Below, piece after piece: positions 1 through 9,619 of a stretch of DNA of 64,000 bases. Position 1 is the first letter of the stretch. Every line of letters starts with the position of its first letter. Location: the NCBI GenBank assembly GCA_030272155.1, contig CP126202.1, positions 868,001 through 932,000 on the forward strand. The letters are read 5' to 3'. The notes under the pieces were generated by a model. The model saw only the letters and a program-made list of their open reading frames with translations. It did no database searches and was not told the DNA's origin. The stretch comes from Tetradesmus obliquus. Lineage: Eukaryota > Chlorophyta > Chlorophyceae > Sphaeropleales > Scenedesmaceae. The position numbers and the translations under genes were made by a program.

Positions 1-104
1 GGCAAACACAGTGCACCCCTCCTTAAGAACCTGCTGCAAAAACATCCACGTGTGTTGTTACAAACATACAATGTACTGTTGTTGCCTTATTTGTCAATTT
101 TGCA

Positions 105-379
105 GGTACAAGACCACGCAGAGTTACATGGCCAAGGTGTACACGCAGCAGGCGGGAGCCTGCACGGTGCGCGTGACGGTGCTGTCCGCCGGCAGCAGCA
201 GCGGTGGCGGCGGCAGCAGCAGCAGCAGCGGCAGCAGCAGCGGCGGCCGCGGCAGCTACTTCAAGGTGTCTGGGGTGATGGTGACTCGCAGGATTGGTGA
301 CTACATTGGCGGGGACCATACGGATGTGGTGCTGCTGAACGCGATGCAGGGCGAAGAGTATAAGCTTGCATATGGGTGA
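105..379 (+). CDS. Last exon of an unidentified gene (5' end outside the window)
   Basis: The reading frame opens right after a good acceptor (a T-rich stretch, then TTTTGCAG, ending at 104) and runs to a TGA at 377-379. The 91 codons hold a Ser/Gly low-complexity loop at 191-250 between two ordinary-looking segments, one beginning YKTTQSYMAKVYTQ and one ending MQGEEYKLAYG. The mix of beta-type residues (VRVTVLSA, YFKVSGVMVT) and a Ser/Gly linker would suit an extracellular or cell-wall protein, but I recognise no family. The opposite strand is also open here because of the triplet repeat; I prefer the plus strand because of the splice acceptor. Confidence 0.45.
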
Positions 380-1281
380 TCCCATGATCAATGCTTGCGC
401 GATGAAGAGGTGCATCTCCATATAGCAAGGATGCCGGAGTTTAAGTATTATAACGTCGATCTGGCGGTACTCCAGGTGATGGTGATCAAAGCATCATCCC
501 AAATGACGTGTTGCAAATGAACTTCAGGTCAAACCTCAGGCTGTTATAGTGTGTTGTCTGGTGTGACTGTCACGGGCAGCCGGGCCAGACGCACAGCGCG
601 GCACAGTTGCACACCGTGTTGTGTACTGTGATGCATGCAAACCAGCTTTGACGCTGTGCTGCAGTTGAGTGTGGCTGCCAGGCACGGCTGTGTAGCTCCT
701 GGTTTGCTTGCATGCTGCCTGCATTTCTGTGTACAGAGTTGCAGCAAGCACTCTAGTCAAGCACTCTAGCACTCTAGGAGGTGAATTTGACTTCTCCAAG
801 TGTGGACACCTGTACACGACGTCGAAATGGCGGGGTTGATGGCTGTCTTCCCATTGGGAAGACAGATGGGCGCGTTACAAGTGTAGCAGCGGGGTTGTGT
901 ATTGTGGCTGGACCCCGCCCTCATGCTGAAGCTTTTACACTCCCGTTCCGTGTTGCTGACGTTTCAGCCCGCGTTAATACCTTGTGTGCCTGCTCGTCTG
1001 TGCACGGGGCAGCGACGAGTGACAAGGCAGCACAGCTCAGACAACTTGCAGCAGCGTGGCGTTTTGCCATTCACGTAACTTACTCACAGGTCGCGGTTGT
1101 CACAAGTTTACATCGTTTTCAACGCCTGCATTGCTGCAGTTGAGCCCATATTCTGTCGCGACTTAATCTCCAACGCCACGGCACAGCCTTTTTCAATGAT
1201 CAGGGCGGTTAATCTCACAACATAACACTGTAAACACGCTTTGGTTGAGTCCGTGGTCGCGGTAGGCGCGCAGTTGCAGCA
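380..1281. other. 3' flank of the first gene and promoter region of the BTB gene
   Basis: No supported gene. Open frames here are short and lack splice-site or homology support. The interval should hold the 3' UTR of the upstream gene and the promoter and 5' UTR of the BTB gene starting at 1282. A TGTAA motif lies near 1228. I see no clear TATA box. Confidence 0.4.
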
Positions 1282-1803
1282 ATGGCCCAGCTCAACCCGG
1301 TTCTGCCTTGCATGGCGGAGCCTATCAATTTCAAGTTCTTGTGGAGACAAGACCACCTGTCTGATTACATCCTGGTCATCTGCAGTCAGCCAGAGGAGCA
1401 GGAGCACGCGCAGCAGGATCTAGTGCCTCAGCAGCATCAGCAGCAGCAAGCATCAGCACCAGCAGCAGTCAGGCAACAGCTCCAACAGCAGCAGCAACAA
1501 CAGCAGAACTTAGCACCAGCATCACCGCCAATCAGCCATGCAGCAGCTGAGCAGCAGCAAGCCATTGCAGCAGCTTCGGCAGCAGCAGCAGCACCTGCAG
1601 GCACCAGCAAGCAAGCTGCAGGGCGCAGAAAACGCAACCACCAGCAGCAGCAGGCAACCGACACTGCAACAGCAGCAGCAGCAGCAGCTGCTGCGGCAGC
1701 ACAGCGCACGACACGCAGCTCCAAACGGCAGCGAGGCTCAGCGGCAGCAGCAGCAGCAGCGGTGCACATAAAGTCTGAAACAGATGTAGAGGAAGATGAC
1801 GCT

Positions 1804-1838
<35 letters not shown>

Positions 1839-2109
1839 CCACTGCACAGACACTAGCATTGGTGACGCAGGGCACAAGCAGCAGGGCTCAAAGCCTGCCA
1901 GGCGCTCTTCTAGCAGAGCAGCAGCAGCAGGGAGTCCCTGCAGCCCAAGTGCAGCAGCAGCAGCAGCAGCAGGCAAGCACCGAGCATGGCGAGGCAACAC
2001 CGCATCTGCAGAGCCAGAGGCCGAAGCAGGCACTGACACTGGCAGGAGTGCAGACCCTGCAGCGGCGGCAGTAGCAGCAGCGTTCGGCACACAACAGGGC
2101 GGCGCTGCT

Positions 2110-2151
<42 letters not shown>

Positions 2152-5100
2152 GTGCAGCATGATGCGCAGCGGCAGGGCAGCAGCGCTAGCCCATGCCAGC
2201 AGCTGCCACCATCCATGCTGCAATCCGGCCGCATCGGCAGCAGCAGCACTGCCGCAGCTGCCGCAGCTGCTGCTGCTGCTGCTGCCGCTGCAGATTCAGC
2301 CGAGCCCGAGCAGCAGGCGCAGCAGCAGCCGCAGCCCAGCTGCGAGCCTGCTGCTGCTGCTGCTGCGGTTGCGCAGGGCCACAGTGCGCCTGCTGCACTG
2401 CGGGTGCATGCAGAGCTGCCAGTGCACGGTGCTGTGCTTGCTGCATTGAGCGAGTATTTCAAGACGCTGATTCAGAGCTGGCAAGGGGATGAAAGGAGGC
2501 TGACGATGCTGGTGGGAGAAGATGAGGCGCATGTGGCTGAGGCGCTGGTGGAGTTCATGTGAGTGCAATTAACACAAAAGTAACGTCATTAACGGTCATT
2601 GTACAATTCATGCAAGATGTTGATCCAGACAGTTGGCAAGGGGATGAGCGGCGCCGTACGCGGCTGAAGCGCCGGTGGAGTTGGTATGAGCAGCTTGTAT
2701 CCTGCCGCTGTTGTCTTTGTTGTGATCATCAGCACAGATTGCTGTGTTGCTATTGCTGAGTTGTACATGTAGTTACGTGTGCCTTGTGTCGACACCTCTT
2801 TGATATCATGTTTGTGCCGCAGGTACGGGGGGGAGCTGCCCCAGCTTGGCCATGACAACATGCTAGTGCAGTGAACAGGGCTTTCAGTCGTGTAGCAAAC
2901 GTAACCACCAACTGCTACGCCGCCGCAGGGACACTGGGGAGCTGCCCCAGCTGGGCCATGACGACACGCCAATGTAGTGAACATAGTATTAAGTCAAGTA
3001 ACAAACGTAACCGCCATCTGCGATGCTGCCGCAGGTACACCGGGGAGCTGCCGGCACTGGGCCATGATGACATGCTGCGCCTGATGCGCCTGAACTACGA
3101 TTGCACCATGATTGAGTCACATCTGTACACCAAAACAGCAACCAGTGTCTGATGTGTGTGTTGCAGGTACACTGGGGAGCTGCCGGCGCTGGGCCTTGAC
3201 GACATGCTGCGCCTGATGCGCCTGCACCACACAAAACAGTAACCACTGCCTGTTTTTGTGCCTGCAGGTATACCGGAGAGCTGCCGGCGCTGGGCCACGA
3301 TGACATGCTGCGCCTGATGCGGCTGCACCACACAAAACAGTAACCACTGCCTGTTTTTGTGCCTGCAGGTACACTGGGGAGCTGCCGGCGCTGGGCCACG
3401 ATGACATGCTGCGCCTGATGCGGCTCAGCGACAGGTTCCAGGTCAAAAACTGCCCAGCAGCATGCGCGCGCAGGTGCGCCAGCAGGGACGGACAGAGATC
3501 AAACTGCCTTGCTTGCTTGCTTGCTTGCTTGCTTTTGGCTGGATGATCGGCCGGGCATATCAGGTGTAATGAATGCAAAGATGGCGCAGATTGTCAGACT
3601 TATGTTTGTGTTCTGGCTCCTTGCACCCCGTTTGAGGAGCTGGCGCTGGGCTCTATTGTGCACCCACACATGCACCTGGGCATCTCTTTTGCCATAGGCA
3701 TATGTGACACTGACTGCTGCATGTGTGCAAGCGACTGCTGCAGGTTTGCTGAAACCCCCACGGATGAGCTCTCCCTCTATCTCTTTCGTTACAAGCACTT
3801 GTGGGTTGACTGCTGAAAGTTGTATGTTTGACTGTTTGACTGCGGCAGGTTTGCTGACACCCCAATGGAGGAGCTCTCCCTGGAGACGGTGTGCGCCATC
3901 TTTGAGTGGCCAGGGTTCCTGCAAGAAGCGCAGCCGTTCGCAGGTATGATGTGCAGAGGCAGCAGCAGCAGCAGCAGCAGCAGCGGCAGCGGCAGCAGCG
4001 GCAGCAGCATAACTGTAATGCAGGTACAGGCTGCCTGGGGTGCTGCAGCAGGCGGTGGCAGTGCCTGCCGTGTAGTGTAGGGGCCGGGTTCCTGCAGGGG
4101 TGCAGCTATTTGCAGGCCAGCACAGCCTGCCTGCTTTTGTACAGCAGCAGCAGCAGCAGCAGCAGCCGACAACAGGCACAGACTTGAGGTAGTGCTGCAG
4201 CAGTTGGCGGCTGCATCTGCCGTAGTCTTTTTACTACACACAGCAAGGCTGTATCAAAGAAGCTGCCTGCTGTGTCACCTGTTTAGCAGGCGTGTCCAGC
4301 AAGGCCTGGGCCAAGCTGCTGGATGTATTTCTTTCACAACGTAATGTTCACAAGTGATCATATGACAACCTGGCTGCCATGTTGTCTAATGTGTCATGCA
4401 GGCGTGTCCAGCAAGGCCTGGGCCAAGCTGCTTGATGTGTTTGGTGACCTGGAGGCAGCATGGCAGGACAGCGCCCGCTGGCAGCAGTTCCTGGGCCTGC
4501 CCATCAAGTGAGTGTTACTTTGAGATTTGAAAAGTGTAATACCATTTGTATGTAACATAACTGAGAACCTGGAGGCAGCCTGGCAAGACAGCGCCCGCTG
4601 GCAGCAGTTCCCTGGGCCTGCCCATCAAGTGAGCATCACATTATGATTTGAAGAGTGTTAGTAACAACTCATGTAACTTATATGGCAACTTGGACGCGGC
4701 CTAGCAGGACAGCAGCCGCTGGCAGGAGTTCTTAGCCCTGTTCATCAAGTGAGCTTGTTGCTTTTGCTTTCAAGTAGAGGACTGTGTGGTTAGCTGGCGT
4801 CTAGGCGCGCTGCTGTTCAACCTCCTGACCAAAACTTCAGTAAACAAACCTTGCTCTCTTGCTGCTGCTGCTTCTTGCAGGGCGGTAAAGAAGCTGCTTG
4901 CAAGCGATCAGCTGGCAGTGGTCAGCGAGAACACAGTGCTGCTGTGTAATCAAACACTCTACACCAATGCCATACTTCACATGCTGCTGCTTGCAGGGCT
5001 GTCAAGAAGCTACTGGCTAGTGATCAGCTGGCAGTGGTCAGCGAGAACACTGTGCTGGTTGCACTAGCAGGCTGGCTGGAAGCACACGCCCGCAGCAGCA

Positions 5101-5193
5101 CCAGCTGCAGCAGCAATGCCGCAGGTGTCCCTGGCAACGTTGGGAGCAGCGCCGCTTTGGGTGGGGGCGGCGAGGCGGCGCAGCAGCACCAGC

Positions 5194-5224
<31 letters not shown>

Positions 5225-8200
5225 GCAGCAGCAGCAGCTGCAGGTGCAGCAGGGCTGGGGTGCCGCAGCCAATGCGGCGCAGCAGCTGCAGCAGCAGCAG
5301 CTGGCGCATAAGGAGCTTGCGGAGCTGGTGAGTTGACATGCACACAACTGCTTGGTATAAGAATGGCACCCTTTACTTGCCCATGTGTTGTGGCGTGTGG
5401 CAGGAAGCAGCAGCAGCAGCTGGCGCATATGATATAAAGCAGCATTGGAAGGCACCCTGTGGTGTATACGTGGAGATTCAGCTGCTGCTGTAATAGCAAT
5501 GCCTGCCTGGACTCTCCCTGTGTACGTTCCTGCAGGCATCACAACGTGACATCAGCAGTCTCATTAATGATGCTGTCAACTGTGAGAACAGTTAAAATTC
5601 GCTGTCTCAGCCGCAACCCCAGCAACGCTGGATCAATGTATTTTGTGCTTAATTTGCCTGTGCGTTGCAGGTGCGGCTGCAGCACCTGTCGCCTGCCTTC
5701 CTTGGGAGTGTACTGAAGCGGCTGCCGGTCATGGCCAATGTGGCAACAACAGAGGCGCTGATGGCTGCAGGTGCGCGTATAGAGAGCTGCTTCTCTGTGA
5801 CTGTGCTGGGCTTTGACACTTTGCGGAGTTCAGAGGTGAAGCGACTGCCAGTCATGGCCAATGTTGCAACAGCAGAGGCGCTGATGGCAGCAGGTGGGCA
5901 GCAGCTGATTGGCTTGAATATCAACTAGACAACGTCTTGTCTTGATATGTAAGCGCTTGCACGCCACGCTGTCAGCAACCGGACTGGCATTCACTGCTAG
6001 CCATGCAGCAGTGGCCAGCCTGTGTTAAGGCAACACATGACAACTTTGGCGCTGCCTGCCTGCTCTGGTCTGCTGCTGCTGCTGCTGCTGCTGCCGCAGC
6101 GCGCTACGCCGCCGCCAACGAGGCCACGCGCAACAAGCTGCACAGCATGCCCAGCCGCTTCCCGCGCATGAAGGTGTGGGCAGTACAAGAGTATTATTAT
6201 TATGCTGCTTTGGAATAAGTTTACATGGCAGCCAACAGTAGCACTGTGGCCTGCACAGCATGCCCAGCCGCTTCCCGCGCATGAAGGTGCGGTTCGTGCT
6301 GGTGTAGTTAAAATTCGGCATCTAGCACTCACATTCTTGCATACACAGCACGCACAGCATGCCCAGCCCTTCTTACGGATGAAGGTGTGGGCTGTGCAGA
6401 GCTGCTATGTCATGCTGCTGTGGGTTCAGAGTAGATGGCAGCCAGCAGTAGCACTGTGGCCTGCATAGCATGCATAGCATGCACAGCATGCACAGCATGC
6501 CCAGCCGATTCCCGCGCATGAAGGTGCGGGCAGTACAAGAGTATTACTATGATGCTGCTTAGGATGTAGAAGATTAAAGGCAGCCAGCAGTAGCACTGTT
6601 GCCTGCACAGCAGGCACAGCATGTCCAGACGCTTGCTATGGATGAAGGTGCGAGCCGTGCAGAAGGTGTCATTGTATGCTGCTGTGTTTAGCCCTGCAGC
6701 TAGCAACATAATCTTGAATATCTGCGGTGCTCCTCCAAGCATGCGACATCATGGATTCGCTTGTCCTGCAAGCTTGCAGATGGGGTGCATCCTGCGCACG
6801 TGCTGACCAGCGCTGTCCTGCAAGCGTGTTGACCTCCTGCTGCTGCCGCGGCTGCTGCTGCCTGCGTTGCAGGTGCTGTATGCTGCGCCGCGTGCGCGCA
6901 GCGCTGTCACCCGGCTGCAGTTTGAGTGGGTGCTGGAGCTGGCTGCAGTGAAGGCCATGATTGCACAGTTCAGGTAGGAATCATACATTTTGATATGTTT
7001 TGGTATGTTTGTATTGGGGGTGGGTTCACATACAGGCAGCAGTTTGAGTGGGATCTGGAGCTGGCTGCAGTGAAGGCCATGATCGCGCAGTTCAGGTAAA
7101 GACAAGTACATCTGGTTTGAGGTTGTTTGGTTGAAGGTAGTTGCTTACAGACAGGCTGCAGTTTGAGTGGGTGCTGAGCTGGCTGCTGTCAAGGCCATGA
7201 TTGCACAGTTCAGGTACGGGCGCACAAATTTTATGTTTCAATGATATGGTGTTGATGGGGGTGGTTGCCGTCGAGTGGGTGCCGGAGCCGGCTGCTGTCA
7301 AGGCCATGATCGCGCAGTCAGGTGGGGCATGTTGTTGATGATGCTTGTGCGGTGCAGGGCTGGCAAAGTGACTATGAACCGCTACTCTCAGCCGCAATAC
7401 CTCACCACAGCTCATTCGCTTGCTATGAATATGCTTGCTGCCGCTGCTTGTGTCTTTGTTGCTTTTGCAGGGCCAGCAAGGTGACAGTGGACCGCTACTC
7501 GGAGCCGCACTACTTCAACGGCTTCCAGTGGCAGCTGGTGCTGCAGGTGCGCTGGTGCTGATGCTGCTGCTGCTGCTGCTGCTGTTGCTGGTGTATTGTC
7601 CTGTACTAGATTTCCAGCGCTTGCGGCATGTGCATGCACGGCTTCGCAGGTGCCCGCTGTGCTGTTCACACCCCTTATTATACTGCCGTCTGAGGTGGAC
7701 TCAGCAGGGGCCTGCAATTCCTTGTTGATATAGCCCTTATCTCTTCAGTGGTTTGTGTTTGTGTTTGTGCTTCACAAGATTTAATTCAATGCACTGCTGC
7801 TGCTGCCGCTGCAGGTGCTGGAGCCTCCGGCAAAGCCGCAGGCCAACAGCGCAGCTGCTGCTGCGTCAGCCTCCAGCATCGATGTCTTTGTGGGCACCAC
7901 GGCACGCATTGCGGTGAGTGCGCAGCAAGGATGACATGCGCTTGATGGTTGTACGACTGCCGGGAGGGCCCAGGCCAGATGATGCCGAAAACAAGTCTCC
8001 TGCAGCTGCAGGCAGCTGCACAATCGCAATCATCTTGCAGGAGTTTAGGAGTGTCGAGGGGCTGGCCACAGCACGCTCACAAGTTGGACACATAACCTTC
8101 AACATTTTGCTGTGCAGCGCGCTGATTTGTCGTCGCACTTCTGCCTGGTCTGTTCTTGGTAGTCTTCCCCCATTTTTCAATCTGCTAACCTGCTGACCAC

Positions 8201-8607
8201 CTTGTCCCATTCTTGGCTTCCTTTTGCTGCAACATCTACTGCAGATCGGCAGCGCCACGCACCTGCCGGACGTGCTCTACCTCCGAGGCCAGCGTGCCGA
8301 TCCTTATCACTGCCTCTGCCTGCTGACATCTACTGTCTTGCGTTGCTTTGCATTGCTCCTGCAGATCGGCAGCGCCACGCACCTGCCCGACGTGCTCTAC
8401 TTCCGAGGCCAGCTGGCAGCGCGCGAGGTGGTGTCCGGGGACTTCTCTTTTGTGAACCGCATGGAGAGCGGCTTTGTGTGCGGCACTGCGGGCTGGGGCT
8501 TCAGGAACTTCCTGAGGATCACAGACTGGGACAGTGAGCAGGCTCTGCGGCGGTTCTTCTATGACGGCAAGATTCACCTGCGCTGCAGCATTGACCAGTG
8601 CGAGTGA
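1282..8607 (+). CDS. BTB-BACK protein, POB1/LRB-like substrate adaptor of a CUL3 ubiquitin ligase
   Basis: Eleven exons join in phase: 1282-2558, 3369-3473, 3849-3943, 4402-4507, 4997-5327, 5671-5770, 6100-6173, 6873-6973, 7471-7546, 7815-7913, 8365-8607; 869 codons including TGA. The BTB fold begins with FKFLWRQDHLSDYILVI (about residues 15-32) and resumes at LRVHAELPVHGAVLAAL (about 373) through YTGELPALGHDDMLRLM and SDRFQVKNC. BACK follows (FADTPMEELSLETVCAIFEW; WQQFLGLPIKAVKKLLASD; LSPAFLGSVLKRLP). The C-terminal sheet domain ends GWGFRNFLRI...KIHLRCSI, matching the end of Arabidopsis POB1 as I remember it. Such proteins recruit substrates to CUL3 in the nucleus or cytosol. Oddities are a ~330-residue Ala/Gln insert inside the BTB fold and partial exon copies in almost every intron. 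The start is the ATG just before the BTB strand. Confidence 0.85.
2815..3368 (+). repeat. Five tandem acceptor-side echoes of BTB exon 2
   Basis: Five diverged copies of the start of exon 2, each preceded by an intron tail ending in CAG, lie at about 2821, 2929, 3035, 3166 and 3268, before the true exon at 3369. The common core is GTACACTGGGGAGCTGCC followed by the codons for ALGHDDMLRLMRL. The last three copies keep the frame for about 20 codons and then turn into intron. The two nearest the exon also share an intron segment (CACACAAAACAGTAACC), so the unit is intron tail plus exon head, about 100-120 bp. Confidence 0.9.
3735..3790 (+). repeat. Echo of BTB exon 3 start
   Basis: The segment CGACTGCTGCAGGTTTGCTG followed by a close copy of the exon 3 start (ACCCCCACGGATGAGCTCTC) lies about 100 bp before the real exon 3 acceptor at 3848. 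The copy carries its own CAG acceptor but loses the frame after about 13 codons. Confidence 0.8.
4280..4765 (+). repeat. Echoes on both sides of BTB exon 4
   Basis: Before exon 4 (4402-4507) an acceptor-side copy at about 4288-4330 repeats GCAGGCGTGTCCAGCAAGGC. After it, two donor-side copies at about 4566-4632 and 4688-4752 repeat the exon end coding for LEAAWQDSARWQQFLGLPIK together with the donor (CATCAAGTGAGC). The nearer copy is closer to the exon. Both flanks of one exon have thus been copied outward. Confidence 0.85.
4862..4952 (+). repeat. Echo of BTB exon 5 start
   Basis: An in-frame copy coding for AVKKLLASDQLAVVSENTVL follows CTTGCAG at about 4874-4880, some 117 bp before the working exon 5 at 4997. 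It ends where the main exon continues into VALAGWLEAH. Frame and acceptor are both kept, so it could in principle be used as an alternative acceptor. Confidence 0.8.
5828..5900 (+). repeat. Donor-side echo of BTB exon 6
   Basis: A copy of the exon 6 end (codons for VKRLPVMANVATAEALMAAG) followed by a GCAG|GTGGGC donor lies about 120 bp after the main donor at 5771. The frame is intact and most base differences are at third positions. Confidence 0.8.
6250..6660 (+). repeat. Four donor-side echoes of BTB exon 7
   Basis: Copies of the exon 7 end (CTGCACAGCATGCCCAGCCG, then CGCATGAAG and a GTGCGG/GTGTGG donor) occur at about 6250-6290, 6343-6390, 6480-6532 and 6605-6650. Each is followed by a similar AT-rich stretch (GTATTATTATTATGCTGCTT and variants). 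The third copy contains a small 10-bp expansion of GCATAGCAT/GCACAGCAT. Confidence 0.85.
7025..7325 (+). repeat. Three donor-side echoes of BTB exon 8
   Basis: Copies of the exon 8 end (codons for LQFEWVLELAAVKAMIAQFR and a CAG|GT donor) lie at about 7035-7098, 7152-7215 and 7268-7322. The first keeps the frame. The second and third carry small deletions that break it. All retain the GTTCAGGT-type or CAGTCAGGTG donor context. Confidence 0.85.
7350..7400 (+). repeat. Echo of BTB exon 9 start
   Basis: GTGCAGGGCTGGCAAAGTGA and the following codons copy the start of exon 9 (ASKVTVDRYSEP) about 115 bp upstream of the real acceptor at 7470. Confidence 0.7.
8224..8305 (+). repeat. Echo of BTB exon 11 start
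   Basis: An acceptor-side copy, CTGCAG followed by the codons for IGSATHLPDVLYLRGQ, lies 120 bp before the main exon 11 (8365). Over 16 codons it differs by one third-position change and one Phe-to-Leu change. The intron tail before each copy is also alike. Confidence 0.85.
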
Positions 8608-8712
8608 GCGTGCTGCATCAAGACCCGCCTGCGCAGCAGCACAGCTGTGCCTGCCCTGCAGCATTGGTCAGCGCGAAGCTGTGGCAATATCCACCTGTGG
8701 TGACTTGGGATC

Positions 8713-8862
8713 GGCATGGAGAGCGGCTTTGTGTGCGGCACTGCGGGCTGGGGCTTCAGGAACTTCCTGAGGATCACAGACTGGGACAGCGAGCAGGCGC
8801 TGCGGCAGTTTTTCTATGACGGCAAGATCCACCTGCGCTGCAGCATCGACCAGTGCGAGTAG
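8713..8862 (+). repeat. Full-frame echo of the BTB C-terminus with its own stop codon
   Basis: About 50 codons, from MESGFVCGTAGWGFRNFLRI to SIDQCE and a TAG stop, repeat the end of exon 11 (8459-8607, TGA stop) in the 3' flank. Six coding differences are visible; five are at third positions and one changes Arg to Gln. The copy keeps frame and a stop, unlike what free decay in a 3' UTR should give. Confidence 0.9.
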
Positions 8863-9619
8863 CAACGGCTGGGGTGGCTGCATCCTGGCACTGTTGTGTG
8901 TGGCTCAAGTGCTGGTCTGGAACAGCATTCAGGGTGCCGGACTGTATACCTGCACTGACTGCTCTGGAGGCATCCTCCGATTGCTGCTGTGGCGCTGGGC
9001 ATAGTGAGTGTACTTTCATATGCAGTCGTGCAGTGCATGTCAGGTGGCAGATGATGTTCAAGATGAAATGTTTGGACAGGAGGCTCATGCATGCAGCTCT
9101 GTTGTTCAGGTGCCGGCGATGACCGCACACCACTTGCTGTACGCCTGCATGCCCTTGTGTCCTTTGCATGTGCAATGTTGGTTCGGCCTGTACAGTGGTG
9201 CCGAGCAGCGTTGTGTAGTTATCAAATGCTTGGTTCATGTGGGTGCCACCTTGCACAGTGTGTGTTAAGGGCACCCGCCAACTGGCTGTTGTACCACCTG
9301 TACAAGCCAGCCTAACATCCTGTGGCTTCTGCTGTATGTCCCTACAGGCTGCGCTGTGCATGCCATGTAATGCCCAAAGGATGTTGATTCTTCCGCGGTC
9401 TCACACAAGACGCGACATAGGCAATGCCTGGCATCTGCTGATCGAGGGCGGGTTTATGTGCCACCTGTCCAAACGGCTCGTCTTCGAGCAGGTGCTCAAC
9501 AGACATTCTGTAAACCAATTTGGCAAGAAGTTTTTATTGAGCAGAAGACCGCGTGAATTAGCTGAAACGGAGACCGCTTGCTAGCTTCTGCAGTCGTCCC
9601 GCCAAAAGCGTCTGCAGCA
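8863..9619. other. BTB gene 3' flank and ARM gene promoter
   Basis: No supported gene. TGTAA poly(A) signals lie at about 9366 and 9508, either of which could end the BTB transcript. The open frames here are short and show no family signal. The region just before 9620 would hold the ARM gene promoter; no clear TATA box is visible. Confidence 0.4.

Noticed and set aside
1437-2462. Long minus-strand frame (341 codons) opposite BTB exon 1
   Set aside because: Poly-Ala/Cys composition from (CAG)n, which is open in all frames; the plus strand has the BTB domain and correct splice phase.
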